NCBI GenBank assembly: GCA_964481765.1
Contig: CAYZVJ010000007.1
Location: 1 to 47,718, forward strand
From: G020353115 sp964481765
Lineage (GTDB): Bacteria; Bacteroidota; Bacteroidia; Bacteroidales; VadinHA17
Direction of reading: 5' to 3'
DNA: 47,718 nt
In this document: in pieces, positions 43,777 through 47,718 of the stretch
Layout: each line of letters begins with the position of its first letter
How positions within the stretch are numbered: position 1 is the stretch's first letter
Program-made: the position numbers and the translations under genes
Notes under the pieces: model-generated
Told to the model about the DNA's origin: nothing
The model's database searches: none
The model's input: the letters and a program-made list of their open reading frames with translations, nothing else

Positions 43777-44706
43777 TTAATTCATGGTTAATTCCCTGAA
43801 AATATCTTCCAGTTTTGTCTCCAGGGGGATCATTTCGGTGATGACCCAGTTTTTCTTAACGCAGAGGTTAAAAACATCCCTTTTGGAGGAGTGTTCAGGA
43901 TGGCTCTGCACCTGGAAGAAGTTCTGGGTTCTCTCCAGAAAATCCACCACCGATACAGAGGGTAGCTTTTGCAATTCCGAAAAGATCGTGTTGGCATCAC
44001 CATCTTCAATCCTGACCTTTAACATCTCCTGTCCCTGTGCTTGTTTACGCAGGCTGTCGGATGATCCGTCGGCAACGATTTTACCATTGTGTATGATCAG
44101 GATACGATCACAGGTGGCTTCAACCTCAGGAAGAATATGCGTACTGAGAATAACCGTCTTTTCACTCCCCAGTTCCCGGATCAGTTTCCTTATCTCAACA
44201 ATCTGGTTCGGATCAAGTCCTGAAGTCGGCTCATCCATGATCAAGATATCCGGATCATGAATCATCGCCTGTGCCAGTCCCACCCGTTGTTTATAACCCT
44301 TCGACAACTCACCGATTTTCTTGTGTTTCTCGGCAGTCACACCACAGGTGTGAATCATTTCACGGATTCTGTCATCCAGGTTCTTCTTTTCAATACCCTG
44401 TAGCGCTCCGCAGAATCGCAGGTAATCGATCACTGTCATCTCCTGGTACAGGGGATTGTTTTCCGGCAAATAGCCAATGTGCTTCTTCAATTCATCTGCA
44501 TGATCCGCCAACAATTTGCCACCAATGGTTATTACTCCTTCACCTGGGGTAATAAAATTGGTAATCATTTTCATGGTCGTGGTTTTTCCCGCACCATTCG
44601 GACCAAGAAATCCAAGAATTTCACCTGTCTTAACCTCAAATGAGATGTTGTCAACAGCTCGCTGTACACCATACTTTTTTGTAAGGTTTTCAATTTTTAT
44701 GTCCAT
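43777..44706 (-). CDS. ABC transporter ATP-binding protein (GldA-like)
   Basis: A 309-residue ATPase. Walker A is GPNGAGKTT at residues 35-43, the signature is LSKGYKQRVGLAQAM and Walker B is ILIMDEPTSGLDP, followed by the H-loop LSTHILPEVE. The C-terminal 80 residues form the extra domain typical of GldA/CcmA-type ATPases (VRIEDGDANTIFSELQKLPSV). It is the first gene of the four-gene unit reaching to DUF4340. A -7-like box (TATTTTTG on the minus strand, plus 44799-44806) lies about 93 bases upstream but without a matching -33 box. Confidence 0.94.
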   Translation of the reverse strand: MDIKIENLTKKYGVQRAVDNISFEVKTGEILGFLGPNGAGKTTTMKMITNFITPGEGVITIGGKLLADHADELKKHIGYLPENNPLYQEMTVIDYLRFCGALQGIEKKNLDDRIREMIHTCGVTAEKHKKIGELSKGYKQRVGLAQAMIHDPDILIMDEPTSGLDPNQIVEIRKLIRELGSEKTVILSTHILPEVEATCDRILIIHNGKIVADGSSDSLRKQAQGQEMLKVRIEDGDANTIFSELQKLPSVSVVDFLERTQNFFQVQSHPEHSSKRDVFNLCVKKNWVITEMIPLETKLEDIFRELTMN

Positions 44707-45038
44707 AAGTAACCCGTTTTGCTGGAATTATCCCGTGCGGCAACTTGAAAGATCCGGGAAGAGGTCCCGAATGCTTCCTGTTTCCGGCAAATGCTGTGCA
44801 AAAATAAAAAAAATTGCTGATGGTAAAACCGCAACGTTTTCATTTAACATTATTTAACAAAGAAAGAATGTTATTGGGTTATTATCGTGCCTGAGTGAAA
44901 ATCATAAGAGTCGGTGCAGGTTAATAAAGAATTCAAATAATATCAATTCATTACCTTTTAATCAAAGGTTTACACCACTGTACTCAATCCCGAAGGACTC
45001 TCCCGGGACTCCTTGGAGCTATGGAGAATGTTGTTCGT
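44707..45038. other. Gene-free stretch between ABC operon and GroES-like gene
   Basis: No credible gene. The left part may carry the ABC operon promoter (TATTTTTG, minus strand, at plus 44799-44806). Near the right end a palindrome, TCCCGGGA, is flanked by AAGGA and TCCTT (about 45003-45024), 15-35 bases past the minus-strand GroES-like stop; it may serve as a weak terminator. The rest is AT-rich without clear structure. Confidence 0.4.
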
Positions 45039-45425
45039 TCATTCAAAAAGTCCATCATCCCTGATCAGGAGAAGGATGGCAGAATGGGGTACTATTACGT
45101 ATTTCTCATTCTTGAATTCTATCTCGAAGCCACTGCTCTGGATATACACCGCCACATCCCCTTCCCTGGGCTGCAAGGGAACATATTTTAATTCATTGCT
45201 TTTATCCTTCCATGGCTCATCCTCATCACTGATAGCAGGAATGGGATAGCCCGGACCAACCTTTAATACATAACCCGACTGTATCTTCTCTTTTTCCTGC
45301 ACACCCGGTGGAAGATATAATCCTGATTTGGTTTTCTGTTGTGGAGATTTAGGCTTAATTAACACCCGGTCTCCAACGACAATAAATTTCTTCAGGTCCT
45401 TTTCATCAATATTCAGTTGCATCAT
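45039..45425 (-). CDS. Divergent GroES-like co-chaperonin protein
   Basis: A 128-residue GroES-fold protein. The Cpn10 motif VGDRVLIKPKSPQQKTKSGLYLPP (residues 15-38) contains the mobile-loop region, followed by GYVLKVGPGYPI and the closing strand KYVIVPHSAILLLI. It is about 30 residues longer than ordinary GroES, with an acidic insertion (SDEDEPWKDKSNELKY at about 65-80) in the middle of the barrel, and no groL gene is next to it. It may be a specialised co-chaperonin or a GroES-fold protein with another role. It diverges from the nitrilase-family gene over a 67-base region with a perfect inverted repeat. Confidence 0.85.
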   Translation of the reverse strand: MMQLNIDEKDLKKFIVVGDRVLIKPKSPQQKTKSGLYLPPGVQEKEKIQSGYVLKVGPGYPIPAISDEDEPWKDKSNELKYVPLQPREGDVAVYIQSSGFEIEFKNEKYVIVPHSAILLLIRDDGLFE

Positions 45426-45440
45426 CGATACTGTTAGTAT

Positions 45441-45469
45441 TGTAAATATACTACTTTTATATATTTACA
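45441..45469. promoter_or_regulatory. Inverted repeat forming overlapping divergent promoters
   Basis: TGTAAATATA (45441-45450) and TATATTTACA (45460-45469) are a perfect 10-base inverted repeat with a 9-base centre, midway between two divergent start codons (45425 minus, 45493 plus). Each half reads TATATTTA, one base off the Bacteroidota -7 box, outward toward its own gene. The layout suits two back-to-back promoters or an operator for joint control. No strong -33 box is found for either. Confidence 0.5.
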
Positions 45470-45492
45470 ACTCAAACTTTAACAAGAGGATA

Positions 45493-46332
45493 ATGAATCT
45501 CAGAAGATTCCTTTTATACAGGTCATTGGTTGTTATTCTCGGCGTATTAGGGGGGATATCCCTTTTCGCCCAGGAGCAAGAGGTTACGATTGCCATTGCC
45601 CAGATATTCTGCCTTGATGGTGATCGATCGGGTAACTTCATACGGATTGAGAATGCCCTGATTGAAGCAAGTAAAAAAGGAGCAGGTATCGTTTGCTTTC
45701 CGGAAACATCTCTCCTGGGCTGGGTGAATCCGGAAGCCCATCAAAGGGCCTTCCCTATACCGGGTGAGGATTCCGACAGGTTGTGCTCCCTTGCAATGAA
45801 ATATGGATTGTATATCTCCATTGGATTAGCAGAGAAAGAGGGCAATACACTATTTGATGCAGTCATTCTTATCGATAAAAATGGGATTATCTTACTAAAA
45901 CACCGGAAAATCAATATCCTTACTCACCTGATGGACCCTCCTTATACTACAGGATCTGATGTGAAGACAGTTGATACGGAATTCGGAAGGATCGGTTTGT
46001 TGATCTGTGCCGATTCTTTTAAGGAGGAAATCCTTTTGAGAATGAACCATCAAAAACCGGATATTGTTCTCATTCCATACGGCTGGGCAGCTGAAGAAAA
46101 CCGGTGGCCCGATCACGGGAAGGAACTGAGCAAAACCGTACAGAACAGTGCTGAAATAATCGGATGTCCGGTGATTGGAACCGACCTGGTGGGAGAAATC
46201 ACCCATGGACCATGGAGTGGTTTGGTATATGGCGGACAAAGCGTGGCTTTTGATAAAAACGGGCAAATCCTTTGCAGGTGCAAAGACAGGGACAGGGATC
46301 TGCAGGTGATAACGATTCTTTCGTATCATTAA
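45493..46332 (+). CDS. Secreted carbon-nitrogen hydrolase (nitrilase superfamily)
   Basis: A 279-residue nitrilase-superfamily protein. The catalytic triad is complete: E71 in CFPETSLLG, K139 in KHRKINIL (K136 being the alternative) and C172 in LLICADSF. These enzymes hydrolyse amides or nitriles. The protein begins with a signal peptide (FLLYRSLVVILGVLGGISLFAQ, about residues 6-27) when started at the ATG 45493, which is unusual since most relatives are cytoplasmic; the longer upstream frame is poor. It is divergent from the GroES-like gene. Ten bases after its stop is a 17-base-stem hairpin. Substrate unknown. Confidence 0.88.
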   Translation: MNLRRFLLYRSLVVILGVLGGISLFAQEQEVTIAIAQIFCLDGDRSGNFIRIENALIEASKKGAGIVCFPETSLLGWVNPEAHQRAFPIPGEDSDRLCSLAMKYGLYISIGLAEKEGNTLFDAVILIDKNGIILLKHRKINILTHLMDPPYTTGSDVKTVDTEFGRIGLLICADSFKEEILLRMNHQKPDIVLIPYGWAAEENRWPDHGKELSKTVQNSAEIIGCPVIGTDLVGEITHGPWSGLVYGGQSVAFDKNGQILCRCKDRDRDLQVITILSYH

Positions 46333-46341
46333 AGAATGTGT

Positions 46342-46376
46342 TATTCACCGGGTGACTCAGAGTCACCCGGTGAATA
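46342..46376. repeat. Perfect 17-base inverted repeat
   Basis: Arms TATTCACCGGGTGACTC (46342-46358) and its complement (46360-46376) are joined by a single base. Its centre, GTGACTC-A-GAGTCAC, resembles the core of the hairpins at 40411 and 40500. It lies 10 bases after the nitrilase-family stop and 41 bases before the TrmJ-like start. No U-run follows, so REP-type or processing roles fit as well as termination. Confidence 0.75.
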
Positions 46377-46416
46377 GAATAGACCAGTAGCAATTATACT
46401 TACTAAACAATAACCA

Positions 46417-47160
46417 ATGAATATTTCCTTCACACTGGTAGAACCGGCTGTCCCGGAAAACATTGGGGCCAGTGCACGTGCCATGAACACTATGGGGTTT
46501 CGTGACCTGAGACTGGTCAATCCATGCGATTACCTGAATGAAAAGGCGATGATGCTCGCCCATGGATCGCAAACGGTTCTTCAGAACGCCAGCGTTTATC
46601 GCTCGCTGAAAGAAGCCATACAGGACCTTGATTTTGTCATCGGAACAACAGCGAAAAAGCGATCCGCAAAGCAGGATTGCTATCCCGCTCAACAAATACC
46701 CGAACTCCTGGAAAAGAAAGGAAATACAATAGAGACAATTGCCCTGGTATTCGGAAGAGAAGAGTCGGGGCTGACTAATGATGAGATCTCACTGTGCGAC
46801 CTGGTTACATCCATTCCCATGGATGCACCCTATCCTTCACTGAATCTGTCCCAGGCAGTCATGATCTATGCATACATTGCCTCCGGATATGACACACCGG
46901 AAGATGATACTCCTCCCACCCTGCCCAATCCCGAATCCTATCTTTCACTGAGGCAACGAATCATTGAAATCCTGGATCAGACAGCGATCGGTGAGAACAA
47001 AACCCTCCTCAACAGGATCATGGAACGGGTTGCATTGCTTGAAGATGATGATATCCACCTGCTGCATTCCATTACCCATGAGATTTCTTTGAAGTTAAAA
47101 AGCAGAAGAAGTATGGGCAAAAATTCGTCGCCCGAGCTGAAGTCGGGCGACGAGGTGTAA
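46417..47160 (+). CDS. SpoU/TrmH-type RNA methyltransferase, TrmJ-like
   Basis: A 247-residue SPOUT methyltransferase. It opens with the TrmJ-type motif 1, FTLVEPAVPENIGASARAMNTMGFRDLRLV. It then has VIGTTAKKRSAKQD, motif 2 LVFGREESGLTNDE, and the SAM knot motif PMDAPYPSLNLSQAVMIYAY. TrmJ-type enzymes 2'-O-methylate residue 32 in the tRNA anticodon loop. The C-terminal part (about residues 185-235) is helical. The last 11 residues (SSPELKSGDEV) are coded by a perfect hairpin (47125-47153), so the tail probably arose by repeat insertion near the stop. Exact RNA target is inferred from similarity. Confidence 0.9.
   Translation: MNISFTLVEPAVPENIGASARAMNTMGFRDLRLVNPCDYLNEKAMMLAHGSQTVLQNASVYRSLKEAIQDLDFVIGTTAKKRSAKQDCYPAQQIPELLEKKGNTIETIALVFGREESGLTNDEISLCDLVTSIPMDAPYPSLNLSQAVMIYAYIASGYDTPEDDTPPTLPNPESYLSLRQRIIEILDQTAIGENKTLLNRIMERVALLEDDDIHLLHSITHEISLKLKSRRSMGKNSSPELKSGDEV
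47125..47153. repeat. Hairpin within the 3' end of the TrmJ-like gene
   Basis: Arms TCGTCGCCCGA (47125-47135) and TCGGGCGACGA (47143-47153) form a perfect 11-base stem with the loop GCTGAAG, directly before the stop codon (47158-47160). The GGCGAC/GTCGCC core resembles the hairpins near 40500. It may be a REP-like insert that was read through into the coding sequence, or a terminator element. Confidence 0.7.
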
Positions 47161-47384
47161 TCGCAACTGCCAGGATCCTGGACCAGGCAAAAAAACGGTT
47201 TGGCAGGTATTCGCTTTAACTTATAACAAATAACCATTAACGTTCTTTTCTGGCATTTTGTCATTCATCCTGACGCAATGCTACCGGTTTTTATGACAAC
47301 AATTGCATGGAGATTGTTTGGCATGAAATATGAAAGTGAGGTGACAAATTTTTATGTATTGTTAGAAAGAAGACAATTCATTCA

Positions 47385-47718
47385 ATGGAATTCAAAAAAG
47401 TTACGTCACACGATCAATTGCTAAAAGAGGTCCGGGCAGTAGAGAAATCATTCGTTTTATTGTATAAGGAAGGGTCGGAAATAAGCGAGTGTGCAATAAA
47501 CAATATCACAACAGCAGGTAAGGAGATTAACGATCTGTGCCTGTTTATGGTAGATGTTTCCAATGTAAAGGATGTTCATGAACGGTATGCTATCACCTCC
47601 GTACCCACCCTGCTTATTTTTGAGGGCGGGAAAATGGTAAATACCATCAAGGGGTGTCATGACAGTAACTATTTCAAATCGGTTTTTGAAAGCCTGGTTC
47701 CCCGGCACCATGGACCCG
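47385..47718 (+). CDS. Thioredoxin-fold protein lacking CxxC, partial at window edge
   Basis: The frame starts at ATG 47385 and stays open to the end of the window, so it is partial (about 111 residues seen). The fold signs are a beta strand VEKSFVLLYKEGS, a helix, then FMVDVSNVKDVHERYAITSVPTLLIFEGGK, with the cis-Pro loop SVPT. At the place of the usual WCGPC there is GSEISECAIN, with one Cys only, so a thiol-disulfide exchange role for this domain is doubtful. I recall similar Bacteroidota proteins continuing into a glutaredoxin domain beyond this point, but that part lies outside the window. No promoter is obvious. Confidence 0.7.
   Translation, partial: MEFKKVTSHDQLLKEVRAVEKSFVLLYKEGSEISECAINNITTAGKEINDLCLFMVDVSNVKDVHERYAITSVPTLLIFEGGKMVNTIKGCHDSNYFKSVFESLVPRHHGP

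Noticed and set aside
46342..46376. Rho-independent terminator after the nitrilase-family gene
   Set aside because: A very strong stem but no U-run; its core resembles the REP-like hairpins.

Overview
The window looks like chromosomal DNA of a non-pathogenic, polysaccharide-using Bacteroidota (Bacteroidales/Marinilabiliales-like). The evidence is a SusC/SusD pair with a surface lipoprotein and a GH16 lipoprotein, Bacteroidota-type promoters (TTTG-N19-TAnnTTTG), weak or absent Shine-Dalgarno sequences, MacB-type permeases, Gld-like ABC genes, DUF2141 and YbjQ proteins, and many SPII lipoproteins. No rRNA, tRNA, CRISPR array or intact mobile element was seen.

Layout. 1-2262: a repeat-rich, gene-poor stretch with hairpin elements, a Fic-domain protein under an operator-like promoter, and a 5'-truncated TolB-like remnant. 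2263-7322: a large MacB/FtsX permease (minus), then an LRR protein, a CPBP membrane protease homologue and a flavodoxin (plus). 7755-14964: seven minus-strand genes, comprising five small envelope genes (YbjQ, small TM protein, DUF2752, multi-pass membrane protein, lipoprotein) and two secreted M14 zinc carboxypeptidases with acidic EF-hand-like loops. 15057-28828: mostly plus-strand metabolism. It includes an unusual YdeI/methyltransferase fusion, a secreted esterase, a kinase/PLP phospho-lyase fusion in a row with DUF2141, sulfatase and DUF1295 genes, two decayed genes, and a coupled set of PqqB-like lipoprotein, zinc alcohol dehydrogenase and PLP desulfhydrase-like enzyme. 28886-30985: a small membrane protein, an ankyrin membrane protein and a methyltransferase. 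31001-38296: a minimal beta-glucan (laminarin-type) utilization locus read leftward, susC-susD-SGBP then a terminator then GH16. 38523-44706: an amidohydrolase lipoprotein and a Gld-like ABC operon (ATPase, permease, GldG-like, DUF4340). 45039-47718: a GroES-like protein divergent from a secreted nitrilase-family protein, a TrmJ-like RNA methyltransferase and a partial thioredoxin-fold protein.

How the parts fit. The GH16 enzyme would cut beta-1,3-glucan at the surface, the SGBP and SusD would bind the products and SusC would import them. No dedicated regulator is present. The carboxypeptidases, sulfatase, esterase and lipoproteins point to degradation of external polymers.

No wholly new multi-gene system stands out. 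The signals most worth a second look are the YdeI-methyltransferase fusion (15057-16139), the kinase/phospho-lyase fusion without the M23 domain remembered from other bacteria (18854-21148), a pair of facing hairpins with compensatory stem changes (40411-40518) within a wider set of intergenic hairpins, the operator-like structure before the Fic gene, and the terminator inside the glucan locus.
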